A stretch of DNA of 64,000 nucleotides from Prauserella isguenensis (lineage in GTDB: Bacteria > Actinomycetota > Actinomycetes > Mycobacteriales > Pseudonocardiaceae): positions 372,001-436,000 of the forward strand of contig NZ_JACHWU010000002.1 in NCBI RefSeq assembly GCF_014191605.1, in the 5' to 3' direction. Below are positions 29,449 to 37,480 of this stretch, in pieces (within the stretch, counting starts at the first letter, position 1; the number at the start of each line of letters is the position of its first letter). The position numbers and the translations under genes were made by a program. The notes beneath the pieces were generated by a model. The model was not told the DNA's origin and ran no database searches. It worked only from the letters and a program-made list of their open reading frames with translations.

Positions 29449-30117
29449 ATGCAGGTAACTACTCCACCCGATGACACGTCCGGCGCCGACGGCAGCGACC
29501 TCAGCACGTTCGGCGCAGGAGCCGGCCTCACCCCCACCGAAGACGTCCGGCGCAGGCAGATCGTCGACGCCACCATCGCCGTACTCGCCGAACTGGGCTA
29601 CGCCAAGACGTCCTTCGCCCGCATCGTCGAACGGGCGGGGCTGTCGAGCACGCGGATGGTCTCCTACCACTTCGCCGGCAAGAACGACCTCGTCCAGGCG
29701 ACCCTCGGCACGATCATCGACCGGCAGGACGCGTTCGTCGCCGAGCGTCTCGGCGACGAGAAGGATCTCCGACGGCTCCTACTGGGCCAACTGGCCGCGG
29801 AGGTCGCGTTCGTCGCCACCCACCCGCGGGAATCGACCGCGCTCGTCGAGATCGCCTCCCATGCCGGGACGGCCGACGACGCGGACATCTCGCCGCATGT
29901 CGTGTACGCGGTCCGAGTGGGCAGGCTCGAGCGCCAACTCGTCCAGGGCAGGCGCCACGGTGTGTTCCGCGACTGCGATCCGAAGGTGATGGCACTCGCC
30001 ATGCGGCAGGCGGTCGACGGCGTCACCCTCCGGCTCCGACGGGAACCGGATCTCGACCTCGACGCCTACGGCCGCGAACTCGGCGAGCTGTTCGACCGGG
30101 CTGTCCGGGCGGACTGA
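29449..30117 (+). CDS. TetR-family transcriptional regulator
   Basis: 222 residues. After a ~32-residue disordered leader (MQVTTPPDDTSGADGSD), the helix-turn-helix reads RRQIVDATIAVLAELGYAKT and ARIVERAGLSSTRMVSYHF. The ligand-binding half is all-helical with no recognisable specificity. It is inserted, in opposite orientation, between the nuclease gene and merR of the otherwise conserved garA block, suggesting later acquisition. The target other than itself is unknown; no divergently transcribed structural gene is close except merR. Confidence 0.9.
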   Translation: MQVTTPPDDTSGADGSDLSTFGAGAGLTPTEDVRRRQIVDATIAVLAELGYAKTSFARIVERAGLSSTRMVSYHFAGKNDLVQATLGTIIDRQDAFVAERLGDEKDLRRLLLGQLAAEVAFVATHPRESTALVEIASHAGTADDADISPHVVYAVRVGRLERQLVQGRRHGVFRDCDPKVMALAMRQAVDGVTLRLRREPDLDLDAYGRELGELFDRAVRAD

Positions 30118-30221
30118 AGCATCGGGCTCGCGCACCACGTCGGCGGGCCGGCGGCATCGGGCGCCGGCAGCGCCGCAGGTGCGGAGCCCGGCGGTGTTCG
30201 CGATCTCCGTTGCGGTGCCGA

Positions 30222-30695
30222 CTACGTGTCAGCGCCGCGGAAGTCCTCCGGCGAGACGGAGTCGAGGAACTCGCGGAACTTCTCGACCTCGTCCTCCTGC
30301 TCGTCCGGAATGATCAGGCCCGCTTCGTCGAGCACGCCTTCCTCCGCGTGAATCGGCACGCCCATGCGGAGCGCGAGGGCGACGGAGTCGCTGGGCCGTG
30401 CGGAGACCCGGACGTCCCCGTCGAACACGAGCTCGGCGAAGAAGGTGCTCTCCTGCAGGTCGGTGATGACGACCTGTTCGAGTTCACGGCCGAGGCCACC
30501 GATGACGTCCTTGAGCAGATCGTGAGTCAGCGGACGGGCCGGCCGCACGCCTTGCTGTTCCAAGGCGATCGCGGTCGCCTCCACCGAGCCGATCCAGATC
30601 GGCAGGTACCGCTCGCCTTCCGTCTCCCGCAGCAACAAGATCGGCTGGTTCGCGGGCAGCTCGACCCGGACGCCGACGACGCGCATCTCGCTCAT
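30222..30695 (-). CDS. bifunctional nuclease domain protein (DUF151)
   Basis: 157 residues. Opens MSEMRVVGVRVELPANQPILL and contains LPIWIGSVEATAIALEQQGV, RPLTHDLLKDVIGGL and DVRVSARPSDSVALALRMGVPI, the full DUF151 signature, with an acidic tail. Named after a plant member with DNase and RNase activity; the bacterial role is unclear. In Mtb (Rv1829) it sits between the two merR genes as here. ATG at 30695 follows GGGAGG. The 293 bp upstream (30696-30988) contain no gene that I can support. Confidence 0.92.
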   Translation of the reverse strand: MSEMRVVGVRVELPANQPILLLRETEGERYLPIWIGSVEATAIALEQQGVRPARPLTHDLLKDVIGGLGRELEQVVITDLQESTFFAELVFDGDVRVSARPSDSVALALRMGVPIHAEEGVLDEAGLIIPDEQEDEVEKFREFLDSVSPEDFRGADT

Positions 30696-30988
30696 CGGGC
30701 TTCGCCTCCCTCTCTGCGCGCGGGCTGCAACGCTTCGCAGTGGATCATCCGTTCGGCCGGCCCACGCGAAAACTCCGCGCGGACACCGCCGACGCTACCC
30801 GCCATCGCTGCGCTGTGCTCGCTTCTCACTCTCGCCGGCCCGGTCTCTTCGAGCCCGCCTTCAACCGTACGTCATCCCGGGGGCTCCACCGAAGCTTCGC
30901 CGCCCGGCTTCTGAATCCGTGGCCGCCGCACTGCTCCGTCCGAACGTGTCCCGGCCGCCGAACGCCGTCCCCACCGCCGCCGACGGCC

Positions 30989-31765
30989 TCACCCGTGGGT
31001 CATCCCCCGGATACCCGCCTTGACGAGGAGCGTGTGCAACGTGACCGACAGTGCCGCCAGCTCCCGGACGAGCTCGTCGCCGCGTTCGCGGGCGCCGTCG
31101 TCGCGATGCCGGTACACCGGCGCCGCGACCTGTTCGAGCAACCCGACCTCACGATCGGCCGAGACCCGCAACGCGCGCAGGTGCCGCGGTTCGATGCCGA
31201 ACGCACCCATCGCGGTGACCGTCCTCGCGATGGCCACGGCGTCGGCGTCGTAGAACCCGCCCGCACCGGGTTTGATCAGCCCGTACTGGTCCAGTTCCGC
31301 GAGCAGCTCCTCGTCGATCTCTGCCTCGGCGAGCAGTCGCTCCCGGGACAGTCGGGACGGGGCCGTGACCGCGAAGTCGTCCGCCGTCGGCGCCGGAGCA
31401 TCGGTGTCGGGGGTGTCGAGCGGAACCAGCCGTGGCGGCCGGGGCTGTGATGCGGGTCCCGCCTCGCCTCTCGGATCACCGTCCGGCTCCAGAGCCGCGC
31501 CGCGGTCCGCGGCGTCCAACTGCTCCTTGATCACCTTCAGAGGCAGGTAGCGATCACGTTGCGCCGTCAGAACGAAGCGGAGCCGTTCCACGTCGGCGGT
31601 CGTGAACTGACGGTAGCCGGACGGCGTGCGAGCGGGCCGGACCAGGCCTTCGGATTCGAGGAACCTGATCTTCGAGATCGTCACCCCGGGGAAATCCGTG
31701 CGCAGTTGCGCCAGCACGGCCCCGATGCTCAGCCCCTCGCGTGGTTGCCGTCCGGCAGCCGTCAC
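30989..31765 (-). CDS. MerR-family regulator (Mtb Rv1828 type)
   Basis: 258 residues. N-terminal winged helix: SIGAVLAQLRTDFPGVTISK, then IRFLESEGLVRPARTPSGYR, then FTTADVERLRFVLTAQRDRY. The C-terminal half (ELDQYGLIKPGAGGFYDAD, AIARTVTAMGAFGIEPRHLR) is the unusual helical effector domain of the Rv1828 group, which lacks metal ligands. The GTG overlaps the garA stop (GTGA), coupling the two. Confidence 0.93.
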   Translation of the reverse strand: MTAAGRQPREGLSIGAVLAQLRTDFPGVTISKIRFLESEGLVRPARTPSGYRQFTTADVERLRFVLTAQRDRYLPLKVIKEQLDAADRGAALEPDGDPRGEAGPASQPRPPRLVPLDTPDTDAPAPTADDFAVTAPSRLSRERLLAEAEIDEELLAELDQYGLIKPGAGGFYDADAVAIARTVTAMGAFGIEPRHLRALRVSADREVGLLEQVAAPVYRHRDDGARERGDELVRELAALSVTLHTLLVKAGIRGMTHG

Positions 31766-32214
31766 TGCGCCCCCTGGCCTCCGGTCAGGAACACCAGACG
31801 GAACTTGCCGATCTGCACTTCGTCACCACCGGCGAGGACGGCCTGGTCGACCGGCTCGCGGTTGACGTACGTGCCGTTGAGGCTGCCGACGTCGATGACC
31901 ACGAAGGAACCACCTTCGCGGCGGAACTCCGCGTGCCTCCGGGACACGGTGACGTCGTCCAGGAAGATGTCGCTGTCGGGGTGCCGGCCCGCGCTCGTCG
32001 TGTCGCGGTCGAGCAGGAATCGCGACCCCGCGTTCGGGCCCCGCTTGACCACCAGCAACGCCGAGCCCGCGGGCAGCGCGTCAACGCCGGCCTCCTGCGG
32101 CTCCACCGCCGGCGCCTCCTGCCCCTCCCCTTCCGACAGGAAGTCCGCCCGGAACACGGAGGTCTTCTCCGGAGCTCCCTCCGGGGGAATCTCGGGCCCG
32201 TCGTTCGTGCTCAC
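31762..32214 (-). CDS. garA: FHA-domain regulator of central metabolism, GarA/OdhI
   Basis: 150 residues. The FHA domain occupies the second half (SAGRHPDSDIFLDDVTVSRR, HAEFRREG, SLNGTYVNREP). Unphosphorylated GarA inhibits 2-oxoglutarate dehydrogenase and stimulates glutamate synthase; PknB or PknG phosphorylation of an N-terminal TT pair switches it off. Here the motif reads EKTSVFRADFL: the second Thr (Thr18) is present but the first is Lys17. GTG at 32214 follows AAGGAGAG. Placed between gcvH and merR as in Mtb. Confidence 0.95.
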   Translation of the reverse strand: MSTNDGPEIPPEGAPEKTSVFRADFLSEGEGQEAPAVEPQEAGVDALPAGSALLVVKRGPNAGSRFLLDRDTTSAGRHPDSDIFLDDVTVSRRHAEFRREGGSFVVIDVGSLNGTYVNREPVDQAVLAGGDEVQIGKFRLVFLTGGQGAQ

Positions 32215-32352
32215 CTGAGCTCTCCTTACGCACTGACAGTGTGTCGCTTGGCTTTCTCACCGCCCGTGGTCGCGAAACCGCAGGCGGCCATGAAACCTGG
32301 TGCGCCTCAACGTACCGCGCGGGCGACCGCACGCAATGCCCGGGCTCCCCGA

Positions 32353-32745
32353 TCAACTCCCGGTCAGGCGCTGGTATGCCTCGGCGTCGAGCAGCCCCTC
32401 GAGAGTGTCCGGATCAGCGACACGGAGCTCGACGAGCCAGCCCTCGCCGTAGGGGTCGCCGTTGATCAGCTCCGGCGTGGCGGTGACGGCGTCGTTGGCC
32501 GCGATGATCTCGCCGTCCAGCGGGGCGTAGATCTCGGACACGCTCTTGGTCGACTCGACCTCGCCGAACGTGTCACCCGCGGCCACCTCGGTGCCGGGCT
32601 CCGGGAGATCGACGAACACCACGTCGCCCAGCTGGTCCTGGGCGTACTCGGTGATGCCCACCCGCACGACGCCCTCGCTCCGTTCGGCGACCCATTCGTG
32701 GTCCTCGGTGTAGCGCAGTTCCTCGGGTGTGGACTGTGCAGCCAA
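32353..32745 (-). CDS. gcvH: glycine cleavage system H protein
   Basis: Lipoyl carrier that shuttles the aminomethyl group between the P, T and L proteins. About 130 residues; it begins TPEELRYTEDHEWVA, the lipoyl lysine is in GEVESTKSVSEIYAPL, and it ends near DAEAYQRLTGS. I prefer TTG at 32745 because AAAGGGGAAC lies seven bases upstream. GTG at 32763 would add six residues and place that site inside the gene. No other glycine cleavage genes are in the window. Confidence 0.93.
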   Translation of the reverse strand: MAAQSTPEELRYTEDHEWVAERSEGVVRVGITEYAQDQLGDVVFVDLPEPGTEVAAGDTFGEVESTKSVSEIYAPLDGEIIAANDAVTATPELINGDPYGEGWLVELRVADPDTLEGLLDAEAYQRLTGS

Positions 32746-32949
32746 GGTTCGTTCCCCTTTCACTCCCTACGTGGCCACGAACGAGGGGAATCGTCGCACG
32801 GAGCCGCGGCCTCGTCAGGCCGACACCGGGCGCCCGGCTCCGCGCACTCGGTCCTACGGGCCCGCCGCACCGCCACCGCTCGTCTCGCGGCACCGGGCCC
32901 GCCGACCCGGGTGCGGCACCTCATCCCCACCGTGTCAGTCCCCACCGGG

Positions 32950-33789
32950 TCATTCCCTCACGGCGCCGGTCCCGTCACGACCTCGCGTGACGGCCAGCAC
33001 GGTCTGGGCGACGTACAGCGCGCCCGACCACAGGTAGAGCGCGCCGCCCCAGATCGTGAACGCGTACGCCAGCGGTGCGGCGATCGTGGCCGCGGTCGAA
33101 TCGCCCTGGACCAGCAGGAGCAGCGGGAAGGCGTACATGAGGACGAAGGTGGCGCCCTTGCCGACGTAGGTCACTTCCGGTGGTTCGAACCGGTAGTGCC
33201 GCAGGATCAGCAGGCACACTCCACCGGCGGCCTCGCGCAGCAACAGCGCGGCGACGGCCCACCACGGGATGATGTCGCGCAGCAGGAACGCCACGAGCGT
33301 GGCGACGATGTAGAGCCGGTCCGCGGCCGGGTCGAGCACCTGCCCGAGCCGGCTCATCTGGTTCAGCCATCGCGCGAGCTTGCCGTCGAGCCAGTCGGTG
33401 AGCCCGCTGAACACGAGAATCGCCAGCGCCCAGCCATCGGCGTGCGGCCCGAGCAGCAGCCACAGGAACACCGGAACGCCTGCGAGTCGCAGTACCGACA
33501 GCAGGTTCGGTGCCATCACCGCCTGTCGCAGCAGTGAGGGTTCGCCTGCCCCCGGATCGCCGCCGGACGCCGTCGTCACCCCAGCGCCGCCCGACACCGC
33601 GGTACCGCCCGGCACCCCACGGCCGCCCGACACAGCGCGACTCGAAACCCCAGCGCCACTCGCGACTCCAGCGCCACTCGACACCCCCGAGTCCCCCGTG
33701 CCTGCCGCCCCGTCTTCGACATCGGCGGACCGGCCCGCCACCTCGTCGCGGCCGTTCCGCCCCGCACGCTGCCCCTCCGCGTCGTTCAC
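32950..33789 (-). CDS. pgsA: CDP-alcohol phosphatidyltransferase (PgsA-type)
   Basis: 279 residues. Membrane enzyme joining CDP-diacylglycerol to an alcohol, most likely glycerol 3-phosphate. The CDP-OH-P motif is complete: DWLDGKLARWLNQMSRLGQV followed by LDPAAD, with four to six hydrophobic helices after residue 90. The first ~85 residues are an odd Gly/Ala/Ser/Val-rich extension with repeated SGAGV units, not part of the enzyme fold. It keeps the Mtb order pgsA2 ... gcvH-garA. GTG start at 33789; a start inside the repeats cannot be excluded. Confidence 0.88.
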   Translation of the reverse strand: MNDAEGQRAGRNGRDEVAGRSADVEDGAAGTGDSGVSSGAGVASGAGVSSRAVSGGRGVPGGTAVSGGAGVTTASGGDPGAGEPSLLRQAVMAPNLLSVLRLAGVPVFLWLLLGPHADGWALAILVFSGLTDWLDGKLARWLNQMSRLGQVLDPAADRLYIVATLVAFLLRDIIPWWAVAALLLREAAGGVCLLILRHYRFEPPEVTYVGKGATFVLMYAFPLLLLVQGDSTAATIAAPLAYAFTIWGGALYLWSGALYVAQTVLAVTRGRDGTGAVRE

Positions 33790-33957
33790 GCACTCACCGT
33801 ATCGAGTCGTCGGACCCGGCGGGTGCGGCCGTGGTCAACCCGTCCGCGACCGGCACGCCGGTACCCGCACGCGAGCTCGGACCGGAGAGCGAGGTCGGGA
33901 CCGACGTCGGAACCGAGGTCGCGGCCGTGGGCCGCGGTGAGTGGTGCCCTCGGCCCG

Positions 33958-34329
33958 TCACCGGGCGCGGTGGTAACTCCATCCGCGGCGACGGAGCTCG
34001 TCGCCCGTGAGCGCCTGGGGCCTGCCGTGGCGATCCATGCCCATCCACCGCGGGCGGCCCGCCGCGCTCTCCAGCACGTACGGCCTGCCCTGGCTCCACA
34101 CGACGGTGCACGGCGTGGTCGGCGGCGCAGTCGTGTGCCGCCGAGCCGGTGCCTGCAGCGGCGCGGTGCTCTGCTGCGAGGACGGGAGTTGCCGCGGGGC
34201 GGTGTTGTACCGCGCCTCGGTGTTGTACCGCGCCTCGGTGTCCTGCCGCGGCGCGGTGCTCTGCCTCGCGGCGGTGGCGTGCCGCTCCGCATCGGCGGCC
34301 CGGGCGGTGGGGTGCTCACTGTCGTTCAT
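33958..34329 (-). CDS. small hypothetical protein with repeat-rich N-terminus
   Basis: About 123 residues. The first two thirds are low-complexity, with TEARYN tandem units encoded by an 18-bp DNA repeat. The C-terminal ~45 residues look folded and conserved: TVVWSQGRPYVLESAAGRPR, WMGMDRHGRPQALT and DELRRRGWSYHRAR. I do not recognise a family. A GTG at 34347 is an alternative start. It lies upstream of pgsA on the same strand, 168 bp away. Confidence 0.6.
   Translation of the reverse strand: MNDSEHPTARAADAERHATAARQSTAPRQDTEARYNTEARYNTAPRQLPSSQQSTAPLQAPARRHTTAPPTTPCTVVWSQGRPYVLESAAGRPRWMGMDRHGRPQALTGDELRRRGWSYHRAR
34203..34238 (+). repeat. 18-bp tandem repeat, 2 exact copies
   Basis: Unit TGTTGTACCGCGCCTCGG, followed by two diverged copies; encodes TEARYN repeats on the minus strand. 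Confidence 0.85.
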
Positions 34330-34448
34330 CACCGTCGTTATCGGCACGTGACCCGCCGGCGTTAACCGCTCGCCGCACGGTTCACCCGTCCGCGACGCGC
34401 CCGCCTTCTGTCCACTGTGGACATCGAGGCGGGCCGGTCGGCGTCCGA

Positions 34449-36173
34449 TCAGCCCTTCAACCCCGGGAAGTCGTCGTCGCGGAACTCCCCCGCCGGACGG
34501 TCGGTGGCGTCGTTCTCCCTGCCGCGCAGTTCGACCCGGCGGATCTTGCCGGAGATCGTCTTCGGCAGCTCGGCGAACTCGAGCCTGCGCACCCGCTTGT
34601 ACGGCGCGAGGTGCTCACGGGTGAACGTGAAGATGCGCTCCGCCGTCGCCTCGTCGGCGGCGTGCCCGGAGGCCAACACCACGTACGCCTTCGGCACCGC
34701 CAGGCGGATCGGGTCCGGAGCGGGCACGACGGCCGCCTCGGCGACCGCCTCGTGCTCCAGCAGCACGCTCTCCAGCTCGAACGGCGAGATGCGGTAGTCC
34801 GAGGCCTTGAACACGTCGTCGGTGCGGCCGACGTAGGTGATGTAGCCGTCCTCGTCGATCGAGCCGACATCGCCCGTGTGGTAGTAGCCGTTCGCGAACG
34901 CCGTGGCCGTGCGATCCTCGTCGCCCGCATACCCGACCATCAACCCGGTCGGCCTGCGCGACAGGTCCAGGCACAACTCGCCCTCGGTGGCCGGCTCGCC
35001 GCTCGCCGGGTCGACCAGCACGACGTCGAAGCCCGGCACGGCCCGTCCCATCGACCCCGGCTTGACCTCCTGGCCCGGGGTGTTGGCGATCTGCACCGTG
35101 GTCTCGGTCTGGCCGAACCCGTCACGGATCGTCACGCCCCAGGCGTCCCGCACCTGCTCGATGACCTCCGGGTTCAACGGTTCACCCGCGCCGACGACCT
35201 TGGTGGGCGGCGTCGGCAGCGTGCTCAGGTCGGCCTGGATGAGCATCCGCCACACCGTCGGCGGGGCGCAGAAACTCGTGACGCCGCACCGCTCCAGCTG
35301 GGCCAGCAGGGCGTCGGCGTCGAACCGCGAGTAGTTGTAGAGGAAGACCGTGGCCTCGGCGTTCCACGGTGCGAACACGTTGCTCCAGGCGTGTTTCGCC
35401 CAGCCCGGCGAGGCGACGTTCAGGTGCACGTCGCCGGGCTCGAGGCCGATCCAGTACATCGTCGACAGGTGCCCCGCCGGGTACGACACGTGCGTGTGCT
35501 GCACCAGCTTCGGCTTCGCCGTCGTGCCGGACGTGAAGTAGAGCAGCAGCGGATCGGCCGCCTGTGTCGGCCCGTCCGGGGTGAACGCGTCGTCGGCGGA
35601 ATAGGCGTCGCCGTACGACAGCCAGCCACCGGGGCGCTCTCCGACGGCGATGCGCGTGTAGTCGCCCGGCACGTCGGTGAACTTCTCCGCGTCGGCCGAC
35701 CGCGCCACCACGTGCCGCGCCTCTCCGCGGTCGACACGGTCCCGCAGATCGGCGGGGCCGAGCAGGGTAGTCGCCGGGATGAGCACGGCGCCGAGCTTGA
35801 TGGCGGCGAGGATCGTCTCCCACAGCTCGACCTGGTTGCCGAGCATGAGGATCATCCGGTCGCCGCGCCGCACGCCCTGGGCGCGCAGCCAGTTCGCCAC
35901 CTGGTTCGACCGCCGCGACAGCTCGGGGTAGGTCCAGCGGCCCTCGGTGCCGTCCTCCTCGACGATCCACAGCGCGTAGCGCTCGGCGTTGGCCGGGTCC
36001 GCCGCCACGCGGTCGAACCAGTCGAGCGCCCAGTTGAACTCGGTCAGCTCGGGCCAACGGAACTCCGCGCGGGCCGTGTCGTAGTCCTCCCGGTGGGCGA
36101 CCAGGAAGTCCCGGGCCCGACGGAACTCGTCGTGACCCGCGTTCGGGTGGGCGGTGTGGGCCTCGTTGCTCAC
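34449..36173 (-). CDS. AMP-forming acyl-CoA synthetase
   Basis: 574 residues. Activates a carboxylate through an acyl-AMP to the CoA thioester. Motifs in order: the P-loop-like LYFTSGTTAKPKLVQHTH near 225-242, GFGQTETT near 360, YHTGDVGSIDEDGYITYVGR and DVFKASDYRISPFELES near 450-480, and the catalytic Lys in PKTISGKIRR close to the C-terminus. The sequence style (YWIGLEPGDVHLNVASPGWA) suggests the medium-chain/MACS group. GTG at 36173 follows GAGGAGAAG. A dienoyl-CoA isomerase-like gene lies just upstream, so both probably serve fatty- or aromatic-acid degradation. Confidence 0.93.
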   Translation of the reverse strand: MSNEAHTAHPNAGHDEFRRARDFLVAHREDYDTARAEFRWPELTEFNWALDWFDRVAADPANAERYALWIVEEDGTEGRWTYPELSRRSNQVANWLRAQGVRRGDRMILMLGNQVELWETILAAIKLGAVLIPATTLLGPADLRDRVDRGEARHVVARSADAEKFTDVPGDYTRIAVGERPGGWLSYGDAYSADDAFTPDGPTQAADPLLLYFTSGTTAKPKLVQHTHVSYPAGHLSTMYWIGLEPGDVHLNVASPGWAKHAWSNVFAPWNAEATVFLYNYSRFDADALLAQLERCGVTSFCAPPTVWRMLIQADLSTLPTPPTKVVGAGEPLNPEVIEQVRDAWGVTIRDGFGQTETTVQIANTPGQEVKPGSMGRAVPGFDVVLVDPASGEPATEGELCLDLSRRPTGLMVGYAGDEDRTATAFANGYYHTGDVGSIDEDGYITYVGRTDDVFKASDYRISPFELESVLLEHEAVAEAAVVPAPDPIRLAVPKAYVVLASGHAADEATAERIFTFTREHLAPYKRVRRLEFAELPKTISGKIRRVELRGRENDATDRPAGEFRDDDFPGLKG

Positions 36174-36216
36174 GTTCGTGCTTCTCCTCGTTCGTGCCGG
36201 TTCCGCTGCCGCGCCG

Positions 36217-37074
36217 CTATTCGCCGGTGAAGTGGGGCGGGCGCTTCTCGAGGAATGCCTGCACCGCCTCACCGAGGTCCTTGCTGGGCAGGAACGCCGC
36301 GTTCCACGCGGACACGTACCGCAGCCCGGCGTCGACCTGCTGCTCGGTGCCCATGGACAGTACGTCCTTGATCCCCCGCACCACCAGCGGAGGATTGGCC
36401 GCGAGCTCGGCGCCCAGCGCACGGGCGGCGGCGAGCAGCGCGTCGCGGTCGGCGTAGGTGTCGTTGACCAGTCCGATCCTCTCGGCCCGCGCGGCGTCGA
36501 TGTCCTTGCCCGTGAGGGCGAGCTCCCGCAGGTGGCCCTCCCCGATGACGGCGCCGAGCCGCTGCAGACTGCCGATGTCGGCGACGATGGCGACCTTGAC
36601 CTCGCGCACGCTGAACCGCGCGTCGGCGCTGGCCAACCGGATGTCGGCGCCGGCGATGAGGTCGACGCCGCCGCCGATGCACCAGCCGGCGACCGCGGCG
36701 ACGACGGGCGTCCGGCACTTGGCGACGGAGCTGACGGCCTCCTGCATCGTCCGGACCTCGTCGAGGAACCGCGTACGCGGACCCGCCTGTGCGTCACCGG
36801 CGAGGAACTCGGACCAACCCGGCAGCATCGCGTTCAGGTCCAGGCCGTACGAGAAGTGCTGGCCGCTTCCGGTCAGCACGATCGCCCGCACGTCGGGGTC
36901 GGCGTCCAGGGCACGGAAGACCAGCGGCAGTTCGCGCCAGAAGTCCGGGCCCATCGCGTTGCCCTTGGCGGGACCGAGGAGCGTGACCTCGGCGACGTGA
37001 CCGTCCCTGCGGACGTCGAAGGCGACCAGGTCGTCGGGCAGTTCTGCGGTGTGCGCGGCGTTCATGGCCGTCAT
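36217..37074 (-). CDS. crotonase-family enzyme, dienoyl-CoA isomerase-like
   Basis: 285 residues. The oxyanion-hole segments are GSGQHFSYGLDLNAM and AVAGWCIGGGVDLIAGADIR. The active-site part reads REVKVAIVADIGSLQRL; an Asp in ADxGxLxRL, instead of a second Glu, is typical of delta(3,5)-delta(2,4)-dienoyl-CoA isomerases. ATG at 37074 or the ATG nine bases later, which has better ribosome-binding-site spacing, could be the start. Adjacent to the acyl-CoA synthetase, 43 bp before it. Confidence 0.88.
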   Translation of the reverse strand: MTAMNAAHTAELPDDLVAFDVRRDGHVAEVTLLGPAKGNAMGPDFWRELPLVFRALDADPDVRAIVLTGSGQHFSYGLDLNAMLPGWSEFLAGDAQAGPRTRFLDEVRTMQEAVSSVAKCRTPVVAAVAGWCIGGGVDLIAGADIRLASADARFSVREVKVAIVADIGSLQRLGAVIGEGHLRELALTGKDIDAARAERIGLVNDTYADRDALLAAARALGAELAANPPLVVRGIKDVLSMGTEQQVDAGLRYVSAWNAAFLPSKDLGEAVQAFLEKRPPHFTGE

Positions 37075-37189
37075 CCTCGCTCACTCCCCCGCCACCACCG
37101 ACAGGGCCCACCCGGACCGGCCTGCCGCCGTGTCGGCCGGCGTCGGGACGGCGCGGGCCGACGCGGCGGATCGCCACCCGGCCCGCGCT

Positions 37190-37459
37190 TCACGCCCCGT
37201 CGTGATCGGTGGCGACGACCTCGGCGAGTTCGTCCAGGACACGCTCGGCGTCGGGCCCGTCGGCGCGCAGGACGACCTCGTCGCCGTTGCGGGCACCGAG
37301 CCCGATCACCGAGAGCACGCTGCGCGCGTCGACCGGATCGGCATCGGCTTTGCCGATCGTCACCGGCACCGGCTGGCTCGCCGCCGCCTTGGCGAACACG
37401 GCAGCGGGCCTGGCGTGCAGGCCCACCGCCGAGCCCACGGTCACGTGACGTTCCACCAT
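37190..37459 (-). CDS. ptsH: HPr phosphocarrier of the PTS
   Basis: 89 residues. Accepts phosphate from enzyme I on His15 (VGLHARPAAVFAKAA) and passes it to EIIA. The region around Ser47 (DARSVLSVIGLGA) is the usual second helix. Last gene of the fructose operon, 21 bp after EIIBC. Enzyme I is not in this window. As the only visible HPr gene, it may serve other PTS sugars too. Confidence 0.96.
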   Translation of the reverse strand: MVERHVTVGSAVGLHARPAAVFAKAAASQPVPVTIGKADADPVDARSVLSVIGLGARNGDEVVLRADGPDAERVLDELAEVVATDHDGA

Positions 37460-37480
37460 CAGGTGCTCCTTCCGTTGCGG

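Noticed and set aside
34203-34238. CRISPR array from short repeats
   Set aside because: The units are adjacent tandem copies without unique spacers, and no cas genes exist in the window.
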